This document shows positions 1 to 5,330 of a stretch of 9,794 bases of DNA, in pieces. The DNA is from Acidobacteriota bacterium (GTDB taxonomy: Bacteria > Acidobacteriota > Terriglobia > Acidiferrales > UBA7541). Below the pieces are notes generated by a model, which did not search any database, was not told the DNA's origin, and saw only the letters and a program-made list of their open reading frames with translations. The first letter of the stretch is position 1; every line of letters begins with the position of its first letter. Location of the stretch: positions 357 to 10,150 of the forward strand of contig PLZZ01000058.1 in the NCBI GenBank assembly GCA_003153585.1, given 5' to 3'. The position numbers and the translations under genes were made by a program.

Positions 1-1
1 G

Positions 2-406
2 AAAGTCTTCGAAGCGTGGACGCAACGGGAAAAGCTAGAGAAATGGATGTGCCGCTTTCCGGGGAACGAAACGCGCTATACGGGGGCTGATGCGCGTCCG
101 GGCGGGACAAACACGATGGAGGTTACGAGCCAGGACGGCACTACTTTCAAACAGCGAGTGACGTATCGGGAGATTCGGCCTCCGGAAAAGCTGGTGTTCA
201 CCTGGACCTGGGAGAAGATTTCCGCAGCGGGGCAAAAGATCGCCCAGCAGGATGAGACGCTGGTGACGGTGGAATTTCAGCCACGCGGTACTTTTACGGA
301 AGTGTTTCTGACGCATGAAGGCTTCAGCAACGCCGAAGCGCGAGAGGCACACAACAAGGGTTGGAACGGATGCTTCGATATGCTGGCGAAGGCACTGGAA
401 GCTTAG
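2..406 (+). CDS. AHSA1/SRPBCC-family protein, 5' end cut by window edge
   Basis: The reading frame is open from base 2 to a TAG stop and gives 134 residues. The first in-window ATG (base 47) is internal, because the residues before it (KVFEAWTQREKLEKW) are the conserved opening of the family. About 20 N-terminal residues are missing, judging from the two paralogs downstream. Family hallmarks are VFEAWT, RPGG, PPEKLVFTWTWE and the C-terminal HNKGW stretch. AHSA1-like SRPBCC domains form a hydrophobic pocket. Members are annotated as Hsp90-activator-like, polyketide-cyclase-like or toxin/stress related, and substrates are rarely known, so I assign no specific reaction. The usual WW or WWGP motif reads WMCR here. 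It is the first of three tandem paralogs and is probably co-transcribed with them: the next gene begins 30 bases downstream. Confidence 0.9.
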   Translation, partial: KVFEAWTQREKLEKWMCRFPGNETRYTGADARPGGTNTMEVTSQDGTTFKQRVTYREIRPPEKLVFTWTWEKISAAGQKIAQQDETLVTVEFQPRGTFTEVFLTHEGFSNAEAREAHNKGWNGCFDMLAKALEA

Positions 407-436
407 CTCGGGAAGTTCTGAGCAGGGAGGGCCAGG

Positions 437-910
437 ATGGGGAGCCAAACGCCAGAGTTTGCAACGTTGCAAATCCGGCGAACATTTGCGGCGCCGCGTG
501 AAAAAGTGTTTCGCGCCTGGACGGAACTCGAAGCGCTGGATCACTGGATGTGCCGCGACGTCCCAACGCACCAAGTGAAGTATCTGGAGCTCAACGTGCG
601 AGCGGGCGGACGTTACCGCATCGAGGTGAAGGATCCCCGCGGCGAGACGTATCTGGGACAAGGGGTTTATCGCGAAGTGAAGCCGCCGGAGAAATTGGTT
701 TTCACCTGGGCTTGGACTAAATCTTCCAGCACGCCCGATGAGAGCCTGCAAACAAAGGATTCGCTGATCACGGTGGAATTCTTCGCGCGGGGAAATTCGA
801 CGGAAGTGGTGCTGACGCAAGAGTTGCTGCAGAACCAGGCGTCAAGAGATTCGCACAAGAAGGGTTGGGAAGGCTGCTTCGACAAGCTCGCGGAGTATTT
901 AAAGAAATAG
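437..910 (+). CDS. AHSA1/SRPBCC-family protein (second tandem paralog)
   Basis: This is a complete 157-residue protein. The ATG start is supported by AGGGAGG at 424-430, six bases upstream. Family features in order: beta-1 strand with the conserved AP turn (RRTFAAPREKVFRAWT, residues 14-29), WMCR (37-40), RAGGRY (55-60), REVKPPEKLVFTWAW (79-93), and a C-terminal helix starting HKKGWEGCFDKLAEYL (140-155). Length fits a single-domain SRPBCC protein. It aligns by eye along its whole length with the genes on either side, most closely with the upstream one: both have WMCR, PPEKLVFTW and GCFD. It is predicted to be cytoplasmic, with no signal peptide or membrane segment. The family's pocket binds small hydrophobic ligands or a partner protein, but the ligand here cannot be read from the sequence. 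There is no ArsR-type regulator beside it inside the window. Confidence 0.92.
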   Translation: MGSQTPEFATLQIRRTFAAPREKVFRAWTELEALDHWMCRDVPTHQVKYLELNVRAGGRYRIEVKDPRGETYLGQGVYREVKPPEKLVFTWAWTKSSSTPDESLQTKDSLITVEFFARGNSTEVVLTQELLQNQASRDSHKKGWEGCFDKLAEYLKK

Positions 911-1008
911 GCGCGGACGGTTAATAAGAAGATGTGGTGCGGCCGTGAAGGACGTTGCGCCTGGAATTCGCGGCGGCAGGCTTGTGGCGGAAGACAAGGA
1001 GAAACTCG

Positions 1009-1479
1009 ATGGCTAGTCAAGTTGCAAGACCGGCTACGACGCTGCATATACGGCGGGTGTTCAATGCTCCGCGCGAGCGGCTGTTTCAGGCGTGGACCGA
1101 TCCCGAAAGAATGACCGAGTGGTTTTGCCAGGCGAAGCCGGAGACGACCGGGAAGCTTGTGGTTATGGATGTGCGGCCTGGGGGGCGCTATGGGTTTGAC
1201 GTGTCGGGCGCGGACGGAAGAGTTTTCAAAGTGCGGGGAGAATATTTGGAAATTAAAGCGCCGGAGAAACTGGTGTTCACATGGTATTGGGAAACCGAGC
1301 CGGAGTATGGCGACACGTTAGTGACGCTGGAATTTGCGGACCTCGGAGAGAAAAGCGAGCTGATCATGACTCACGAGCGATTCGCGAACAGCGATGCGCG
1401 CGATAAGCACAATAACGGATGGGCTTACGTTCTTGATTCACTGCAACGAGCTGTGGAGAAAAACAGCGGCGGAAATTAA
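1009..1479 (+). CDS. AHSA1/SRPBCC-family protein (third tandem paralog)
   Basis: This is a complete 156-residue protein. An in-frame ATG exists at 955, but the ATG at 1009 is preferred: AAGGAG lies at 996-1001 with a 7-base spacer, and the N-terminus then matches the second paralog in length. Motifs: RRVFNAPRERLFQAWTDPER (residues 15-34), WFCQ (38-41) where the family usually has WW, RPGGRY (56-61), APEKLVFTWYWE (84-95), and HNNGW (134-138) starting the last helix. It is the most diverged of the three; the loop after the YWE strand is shorter and GCFD is replaced by YVLD. The 98-base gap to the previous gene is longer than the others in this group. The exported protein gene follows 24 bases later. 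Function is unassigned beyond the fold family. Confidence 0.92.
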   Translation: MASQVARPATTLHIRRVFNAPRERLFQAWTDPERMTEWFCQAKPETTGKLVVMDVRPGGRYGFDVSGADGRVFKVRGEYLEIKAPEKLVFTWYWETEPEYGDTLVTLEFADLGEKSELIMTHERFANSDARDKHNNGWAYVLDSLQRAVEKNSGGN

Positions 1480-1503
1480 AAACCCCTAGGAGAGGAAACA
1501 CAA

Positions 1504-2016
1504 ATGAAAAAGGCAATCAGCATGTTCGCAGTTGCAGCTTTAGCAGTGGGAGTTTTTGCGGTGCAGGCGGGTTCACAGGCCAAACCTGCCGGCGGATTCG
1601 GGCGTTTGACGACGCTGGTGGGAGAATGGAACGCGACACCGGAGGGCGGAAAGACTTTCATTTCAACAATCCGATTCGTTTCCAATGGCACCGCGTTGGA
1701 GGAAACGTTCGACGACGGTGAAAAGCACAACCAAATGGTCACGCTCTATACCGCGGACGGTGATCGTGTGGCGTTGACGCATTTCTGTTCCGTTGGCAAC
1801 CAGCCGCGGATGGAGACTCCCGTGGTTACGCACGACTCAAGCGAATTTGCGTTCGCGTTCACCGGCGCCACGAACCTGGCCAGCACCGACGATATGCACA
1901 TGCATCAAATGACGCTGAAGATCGACGACAGCGATCACTTTTCCGAAACTTGGACGATGCACGCGAACGGCAAAGAACAGACGGAGACTTTTCACTTCAC
2001 CCGGAAGAAAGCTTAG
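1504..2016 (+). CDS. Exported DUF1579-like protein of unknown function
   Basis: This is a 170-residue protein with a clear Sec signal peptide: MKK, then a hydrophobic stretch of about residues 5-20, with likely cleavage around the AQ/AGSQA region (residues 20-26). There is no lipobox cysteine. The start is supported by AGGAGAGG at 1488-1495. The mature part looks like a small beta-rich, lipocalin-like domain: LTTLVGEWNA (35-44), a GTALEETF strand (62-69), the LTHFCSVGNQPRM block (91-103) with one Cys, a Met/His-rich MHMHQM (131-136), and an ETWTMHANGKEQTETFHF end (148-165). I relate it to DUF1579-like proteins common in Acidobacteriota and Planctomycetota from motif memory, not from a search. 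It probably acts in the periplasm. Its place as last gene after three AHSA1 genes suggests co-expression. No enzymatic residues can be named. Confidence 0.8.
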   Translation: MKKAISMFAVAALAVGVFAVQAGSQAKPAGGFGRLTTLVGEWNATPEGGKTFISTIRFVSNGTALEETFDDGEKHNQMVTLYTADGDRVALTHFCSVGNQPRMETPVVTHDSSEFAFAFTGATNLASTDDMHMHQMTLKIDDSDHFSETWTMHANGKEQTETFHFTRKKA

Positions 2017-2079
2017 CTGAAAGGGACAGGGCTGCGATGACAAAGGCAATTCAGCAGTCGGTGCGATTTCAGCAGGAGC

Positions 2080-2105
2080 GCCTCAGGGGTTAAAACCCCT
2101 GAGGC
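2080..2105. repeat. Perfect 12-bp-arm inverted repeat (REP-like hairpin)
   Basis: The arms GCCTCAGGGGTT (2080-2091) and AACCCCTGAGGC (2094-2105) are exact reverse complements around a 2-base AA centre. Hairpins with a GGGG-TTAAAA-CCCC or GGGCTAAAGCCC core recur in many acidobacterial genomes as REP-type elements; that link is from memory. The position between converging genes suits a bidirectional transcription barrier or mRNA-end stabiliser, but there is no U-tract. Confidence 0.75.
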
Positions 2106-2122
2106 AGAGTTGGGCTTTATGC

Positions 2123-2138
2123 CGGAGCTAAAGCTCCG
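2123..2138. repeat. Second inverted repeat of the hairpin cluster
   Basis: The arms CGGAGCT (2123-2129) and AGCTCCG (2132-2138) are exact reverse complements with an AA centre, the same architecture as the hairpin 17 bases upstream (stem, then a short A-rich turn). Two similar hairpins side by side are typical of BIME/REPIN arrangements. Assignment to a REP family is inference. Confidence 0.65.
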
Positions 2139-2143
2139 ACCCC

Positions 2144-2213
2144 CTGAAAACCCAAGTTTCAGAGGACGAAAAGCAGATCCCTCAAAGCGTCCGCAAAAGA
2201 CGCGGTTCGGGAT
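2144..2213. repeat. Further paired inverted repeats of the cluster
   Basis: CTGAAA (2144-2149) pairs with TTTCAG (2157-2162). GCGTC (2187-2191) pairs with GACGC (2199-2203), nested inside ATCCC (2177-2181) with GGGAT (2209-2213). The flanking words AGATCCCTC and TTCGGGATGACA resemble a dispersed intergenic repeat I associate with Acidobacteriota. These short stems are individually weak; the argument rests on their dense succession. Confidence 0.45.
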
Positions 2214-2296
2214 GACAGCGTTAAGACAAAGGCGAAGTCAAAGACAAAGGCAAATACAGTTTGCGCCGGCAGTCTTTGAAACTGCGAATCGCGGGG

Positions 2297-2497
2297 TTAG
2301 CCGCCGCCGACGAAGTGGACGATTTCGAAGCTGTCGTTGGACTGGACTTGGGTTTCGTTCCAGAGGGTGCGGGGAAGAATATCGAGGTTGCGCTCGATGG
2401 CGACGCGGTCACCGCGCATTTTGAGGTAGTCCAACAGTGCAGTCACATTCAAACCGTCGGGGATCTCGCGCGGATCTCCGTTAATCTTGACTATCAT
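2297..2497 (-). CDS. thiS: ThiS-type sulfur carrier protein
   Basis: This is a 66-residue beta-grasp protein matching ThiS in length and pattern: MIVKINGDPREIPDG (residues 1-15, first beta hairpin), LNVTALLDYLKMRGDRVAIERN (16-37, helix and next strand), and the terminal EIVHFVGGG (58-66). In ThiS the C-terminal Gly-Gly is adenylated by ThiF, converted to a thiocarboxylate, and donates sulfur to ThiG for the thiazole half of thiamine. The EIVHFVGGG end favours ThiS over MoaD. The ATG overlaps the stop of the upstream gene as ATGA (2494-2497), so translation is probably coupled; no strong separate ribosome binding site is seen. No thiG, thiF, thiO or thiE lies next to it: 280 bases of repeat-rich DNA follow. 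Function in thiamine synthesis is therefore likely but not shown by context. Confidence 0.88.
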   Translation of the reverse strand: MIVKINGDPREIPDGLNVTALLDYLKMRGDRVAIERNLDILPRTLWNETQVQSNDSFEIVHFVGGG

Positions 2498-3114
2498 GGC
2501 GCGGGGCTCGCCGGTGATTCCTTTTGTCGAGATCTCATGGTGAAGCGAATTTCGTCCTTCCAGGAACCCGTACTGGCGTGAATCACCAGCGTAAGGTCAC
2601 CTTTTCCAAGTGGCGGAAGCGAAAATTGAATGCGGACGCGGCCCTGCTCGTCACTCGTCCCCGGGTGGCGAGTCTCGTCCAACGCTCCCTCGATAAAGGC
2701 TTCCACGTTCGCCCCCACTTGCGGCTGGCGGTCGGCACGCCGCGATACTTCCACTTCAAGGGAGACCTTCCCCGCTGATAGCCACGAGCCCGGATTCAAA
2801 AGCTGTAATTGAATTCCGGCAGGGCGGTTTGCTTGCGTGGCGGCAGAAGCCGAAGCAATTTCAGAATCCAATGCGCCTGAACGAATGTCATCAATGACGG
2901 CGCGATGTTGTTCCTCCACTCGACGCCGAAGATCCTCTGGAGTGAAAAGGAGCGATTCGGCCAGTTCTGAGTAATTCAGAGCGCGGCGATGCAGGATGCG
3001 TCCACTTTGATACACGGCAGTGTCGATGATGGGATGGCTGGGGCCGCGGTCTTCGGTCTGCACGTGAAAGACCTGGTCCCTGACTTTTACGTCCGTGTTA
3101 AATCCGGAGCTCAT
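2494..3114 (-). CDS. Conserved hypothetical protein with C-terminal beta-sandwich-like region
   Basis: This 206-residue protein is not recognised with certainty; I recall similar proteins as uncharacterised acidobacterial entries. The N-terminal part (residues 1-60; FNTDVKVRDQVFHVQTEDRG, then IIDTAVYQSGRILHRR) looks like a small all-beta unit. A helical segment follows (about 56-90, LRRRVEEQHRAVIDDI), then an Ala-rich linker (86-98). The C-terminal part (about 100-195) has the strand pattern and GANVEAFIEG...GTSDEQGRVRIQFSLPPLG wording of carboxypeptidase-regulatory or Ig-like beta sandwiches. A short basic, Pro-rich tail ends it. There is no signal peptide or membrane segment. AGGAG lies 11 bases before the ATG (complement of 3126-3130). 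It is transcribed away from nuoA and is followed by thiS with a 4-base overlap, so the two proteins are made together. Confidence 0.85.
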   Translation of the reverse strand: MSSGFNTDVKVRDQVFHVQTEDRGPSHPIIDTAVYQSGRILHRRALNYSELAESLLFTPEDLRRRVEEQHRAVIDDIRSGALDSEIASASAATQANRPAGIQLQLLNPGSWLSAGKVSLEVEVSRRADRQPQVGANVEAFIEGALDETRHPGTSDEQGRVRIQFSLPPLGKGDLTLVIHASTGSWKDEIRFTMRSRQKESPASPAP

Positions 3115-3182
3115 CGAGCGGAATGCTCCTCGTTGATGCGTTCCAGCGAAGGCTGCGAGAATCCGATTAATGGAGAGTTCAT

Positions 3183-3211
3183 TTGACCGGGTGCACTCGG
3201 GTCGTTATTAT
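3183..3211 (+). promoter_or_regulatory. Predicted sigma-70-like promoter of the nuo operon
   Basis: TTGACC (3183-3188) and TATTAT (3206-3211) each match the -35 and -10 consensus at five of six positions and are separated by the optimal 17 bases. The expected start near 3218 lies only about nine bases before the nuoA ATG at 3227, so the transcript would be nearly leaderless. This is a visual consensus match with no experimental support. Confidence 0.55.
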
Positions 3212-3237
3212 AACAGCGCACAGAAAATGAACAGCAA
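3204..3237 (-). promoter_or_regulatory. Possible divergent promoter, with -10 dyad GTTATTATAAC
   Basis: The 11-mer GTTAT-T-ATAAC (3204-3214) is a dyad with 5-base arms. Its minus strand contains a perfect TATAAT (complement of 3207-3212), overlapping the plus-strand -10. The best minus-strand -35 candidate, TTGCTG (complement of 3232-3237), is weak and has a long 19-base spacer. If used, it would drive the hypothetical-thiS pair with a leader of roughly 85 bases. Confidence 0.3.
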
Positions 3238-3598
3238 TTACCTAGATTCGTATGGCTCATTGTTACTGATGTTTATCCTGGCCATGGGCTTGTCCGGGGC
3301 GCTGGTGGTGGTATCCAACCTGGTTGGACGGCACAAAAGGTCGCGAGAGAAAGATGAGCCGTATGAATGCGGTATCCATCCAACCGGCGACGCGCGCGAA
3401 CCGGTCACCGTCCAATTCTATATGGTGGGGCTGCTGTTTATTCTTTTCGATATCGAAGCGATCTTTCTGTATCCATGGGCGCTGGTATACCATGATTTGC
3501 AAGTGTTCGGCTTTGTGGAGATGTTGCTCTACATTATGATTTTGCTGGCCGGTTACATATTTCTCTGGAAGAAGGGCGCGCTCGACTGGAATCGTTGA
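3227..3598 (+). CDS. nuoA: NADH-quinone oxidoreductase subunit A
   Basis: NuoA is a small membrane subunit of respiratory complex I, next to the quinone cavity (ND3 homologue). The 123-residue protein has three predicted membrane helices, about residues 11-33, 65-88 and 94-115. Between helices 1 and 2 is the diagnostic loop EPYECGIHPTGDAREPVTVQ (44-63), whose Cys48 corresponds to the ND3 loop cysteine. FDIEAIF (74-80) in helix 2 carries the conserved acidic pair. An upstream in-frame ATG at 3170 would add a 19-residue polar extension not typical of NuoA and would start upstream of the predicted promoter, so 3227 is preferred. No Shine-Dalgarno sequence precedes either start. It is the first gene of the operon. 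The next gene is nuoC, 27 bases downstream, not nuoB as usual. Confidence 0.95.
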   Translation: MNSNYLDSYGSLLLMFILAMGLSGALVVVSNLVGRHKRSREKDEPYECGIHPTGDAREPVTVQFYMVGLLFILFDIEAIFLYPWALVYHDLQVFGFVEMLLYIMILLAGYIFLWKKGALDWNR

Positions 3599-3625
3599 AC
3601 GACGGCTCCCGGGAACGAACTCCTA

Positions 3626-4102
3626 ATGGAATCGCAGGAAGCTGACAAGAATCCTGTAGTGCAGAGACTGCGACAGTGGGACGCCGAAGCAGTCTCGGAA
3701 GTAATTGAATTTCGCGGTGAAACTACGGTTGTAGTGCCGCGGACTCACTTAAGCCGCGCTTCCGCTTATCTAGCATCCGAGCCGTTCCTTTATTTTGCTT
3801 TCTTGTCTGATATCACGACGGTGGACCGCTTCCCGATCGAACCGCGCTTTGAGGTGAATTACCACCTTCTTTCCATTGCGCGCAGCGACCGTTTGCGGCT
3901 GAAAGTGCGTTTACCCGGAAACGATCCGTCGCTGCCATCCGTCACTTCGGTGTGGCCGACCGCGAACTGGCACGAACGCGAAAATTACGATCTGTTCGGA
4001 ATTCGATTCGAAGGTCATCCCGATCTGCGCCGCATTCTGATGCCGGATGACTGGGAAGGATATCCGCTACGGAAGGATTATCCGGTAGAGGGGCCTCGTT
4101 GA
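3626..4102 (+). CDS. nuoC: NADH-quinone oxidoreductase subunit C (30 kDa subunit)
   Basis: NuoC is a peripheral-arm subunit (30 kDa homologue) that packs against NuoD at the connecting module and carries no cofactor itself. The protein has 158 residues. The C-terminal signature is nearly invariant: WPTANWHERENYDLFGIRFE (residues 110-129), then GHPDLRRILMPDDWEGYPLR (130-149) and KDYPVE. The N-terminal part (about 20-105) fits the alpha/beta domain of the family, with YFAFLSDITTVDR (56-68) matching its usual 'L-x-D-I-x-x-VD' strand. It is a stand-alone NuoC, not the NuoCD fusion of enterobacteria, and no NuoB sequence is fused to it. GGGAA at 3611-3615 is a modest ribosome binding site for the ATG. 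It ends 22 bases before nuoD. Confidence 0.95.
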   Translation: MESQEADKNPVVQRLRQWDAEAVSEVIEFRGETTVVVPRTHLSRASAYLASEPFLYFAFLSDITTVDRFPIEPRFEVNYHLLSIARSDRLRLKVRLPGNDPSLPSVTSVWPTANWHERENYDLFGIRFEGHPDLRRILMPDDWEGYPLRKDYPVEGPR

Positions 4103-4124
4103 GCTCGCTCAGGGACCGAGAATC

Positions 4125-5330
4125 ATGACGCCGACAACTGTTGAAACGCCGACTGGCGCCGCTCAAACGATGGTCCTGAACATGGGGCCGCAGCACCCGT
4201 CAACGCACGGAGTATTGCGGGTGATTCTCGAGTTGAACGGCGAAATCGTAGTAAAAGCGGAGCCGATAATCGGCTATCTCCACACGGGCATCGAGAAATC
4301 CTGCGAAGCGAAGACCTACTCACAGGTGATCACGCTTACCGACCGGATTGACTACCTCGCACCGCTTTCAAACAACCTGGGCTACTGCCTCGCCGTGGAA
4401 AAACTGCTGGGCTTGGAAGCTCCCAAGCGCGCGCAATACATTCGCGTGCTGCTCACGGAACTCACGCGCATCGCTTCTCATCTCGTTTGGGTAGGGACGC
4501 ATGCGATTGACCTCGGCGCGATGTCGGTGTTCCTCTACACTTTCCGCGAGCGCGAAGAAATAATGAAGATTTTTGAGTACGTCTCCGGCCAGCGAATGAT
4601 GACGAGTTACTTTCGCGTGGGCGGGCTGGCGCTCGAACCGCCTCCCGGCTTCCTCGATAAGGTGCGCCGCGTAATTGACGCGCTGCCGGGGCACATTGAT
4701 GAATACGAAGATCTGCTTACCAACAACCGCATCTGGCTGGGGCGCACAAAAGGCGTTGGAATCATCAGCGCGGATGATGCAATTGCCATGGGCTGTTCCG
4801 GACCCATGCTGCGCGGCAGCGGCGTGGCATACGACGTGCGCAAGGCTTTTCCGTATTCGAGTTACGAAGACTTCCGATTCGAGGTGCAAACGCAAACTGC
4901 CGGCGATTGCTTCGCGCGTTATCAAGTGCGCGTGGCGGAAATCCGAGAGAGCATTAAGATCGTGCGGCAAGCGATGGAGAAAATTCCAAAGATGGACGGG
5001 CCGATCCGGACGGAAGCGCCGGGTATTATTCCGCCTTCACGCGAAGAAATGAAGACATCCATCGAGGGACTTATTTATCACTTCAAAATTTACACCGAAG
5101 GATTCGCGCCGCCGCCGGGTGAAGTGTATCAGGTGATCGAATCGCCTCGCGGCGAGCTGGGATTTTTCGTAGCCAGCGATGGTTCGGCAAAACCGTACCG
5201 CGTGAAAGTGCGCGCGCCTTCTTTTGTGAATCTGCAATCGCTGCCGAAGCTGGCCGTGGGCCGCTTGATCGCCGACGTTGTCGCGTGCATCGGCACCACC
5301 GACATCGTCCTGGGAGAAGTGGACCGCTGA
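4125..5330 (+). CDS. nuoD: NADH-quinone oxidoreductase subunit D (49 kDa subunit)
   Basis: NuoD is the 49 kDa-type subunit, related to the large subunit of NiFe hydrogenases, and forms much of the quinone-binding pocket. The protein has 401 residues, the normal length. Signatures: NMGPQHPSTHGVLRVILELN (residues 19-38) with the two quinone-site histidines, IGYLHTGIEKSCEAKTYSQ (49-67), TDRIDYLAPLSNNLGY (72-87) holding the tyrosine that I take to be the quinone-contacting residue, ELTRIASHLVWVGTHAIDLG and SGQRMMTSYFRVGG in the middle, and the C-terminal RAPSFVNLQSLP and DIVLGEVDR. The hydrogenase nickel-binding cysteine pairs are absent, as expected for complex I. AGGGA (4111-4115) precedes the ATG. 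Its TGA stop overlaps the next gene's ATG by one base (TGATG), so translational coupling is likely. Confidence 0.97.
   Translation: MTPTTVETPTGAAQTMVLNMGPQHPSTHGVLRVILELNGEIVVKAEPIIGYLHTGIEKSCEAKTYSQVITLTDRIDYLAPLSNNLGYCLAVEKLLGLEAPKRAQYIRVLLTELTRIASHLVWVGTHAIDLGAMSVFLYTFREREEIMKIFEYVSGQRMMTSYFRVGGLALEPPPGFLDKVRRVIDALPGHIDEYEDLLTNNRIWLGRTKGVGIISADDAIAMGCSGPMLRGSGVAYDVRKAFPYSSYEDFRFEVQTQTAGDCFARYQVRVAEIRESIKIVRQAMEKIPKMDGPIRTEAPGIIPPSREEMKTSIEGLIYHFKIYTEGFAPPPGEVYQVIESPRGELGFFVASDGSAKPYRVKVRAPSFVNLQSLPKLAVGRLIADVVACIGTTDIVLGEVDR

Larger units (their letters stand above)
2039..2253. repeat. Direct repeats GACAAAGGCAA bracketing the hairpin cluster
   Basis: The 11-mer GACAAAGGCAA occurs exactly at 2039-2049 and 2243-2253, with a near copy GACAAAGGCGA at 2225-2235. 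The two exact copies bracket all four hairpins. This may mark the edges of a small non-autonomous repeat unit, or simply be purine-rich tandem repetition (copies two and three are 18 bases apart). No transposase or terminal inverted repeat was found. Confidence 0.5.
2017..2296. other. Convergent intergenic region, no gene seen
   Basis: These 280 bases lie between the plus-strand exported-protein gene and the minus-strand thiS gene, where both transcripts end. No convincing coding frame was seen. The content is repeat-like: four consecutive inverted repeats between 2080 and 2213, and three copies of a GACAAAGGC-type direct repeat. None of the hairpins is followed by a T-run on either strand, so no classical Rho-independent terminator can be called, although the first hairpin could still block transcription from both sides. 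No thiG is present where it might be expected after thiS. Confidence 0.8.

Noticed and set aside
47..49. ATG at 47 as the start of the first AHSA1 gene
   Set aside because: The frame is open to the window edge and the residues before this ATG are conserved family sequence, so it is an internal Met.
35..820. Minus-strand open frame of 261 codons opposite the first AHSA1 genes
   Set aside because: The plus-strand AHSA1 motifs are clear in both genes it covers; the antisense translation is repetitive only because the two genes are paralogs.
955..1008. Earlier ATG at 955 for the third AHSA1 gene
   Set aside because: It adds 18 residues not matched in the paralogs and lacks a ribosome binding site, while ATG 1009 has AAGGAG at a good distance.
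2080..2115. Rho-independent terminator after the exported-protein gene
   Set aside because: The stem is strong, but no run of T follows it on the plus strand or on the minus strand, so I call it a REP-like hairpin instead.
2110..2581. Plus-strand open frames across the hairpin region and opposite thiS
   Set aside because: They run through the repeat cluster and antisense to thiS, have no ribosome binding sites, and show no recognisable protein pattern.
3170..3226. Earlier ATG at 3170 for nuoA
   Set aside because: The extra 19 polar residues are not typical of NuoA, and this start would precede the predicted -35 and -10 elements.
5285..5329. Earlier ATG at 5285 for nuoEF
   Set aside because: It would add 15 His/Arg-rich residues read from inside the conserved nuoD C-terminus; the TGATG overlap at 5328-5332 is the standard coupled start.
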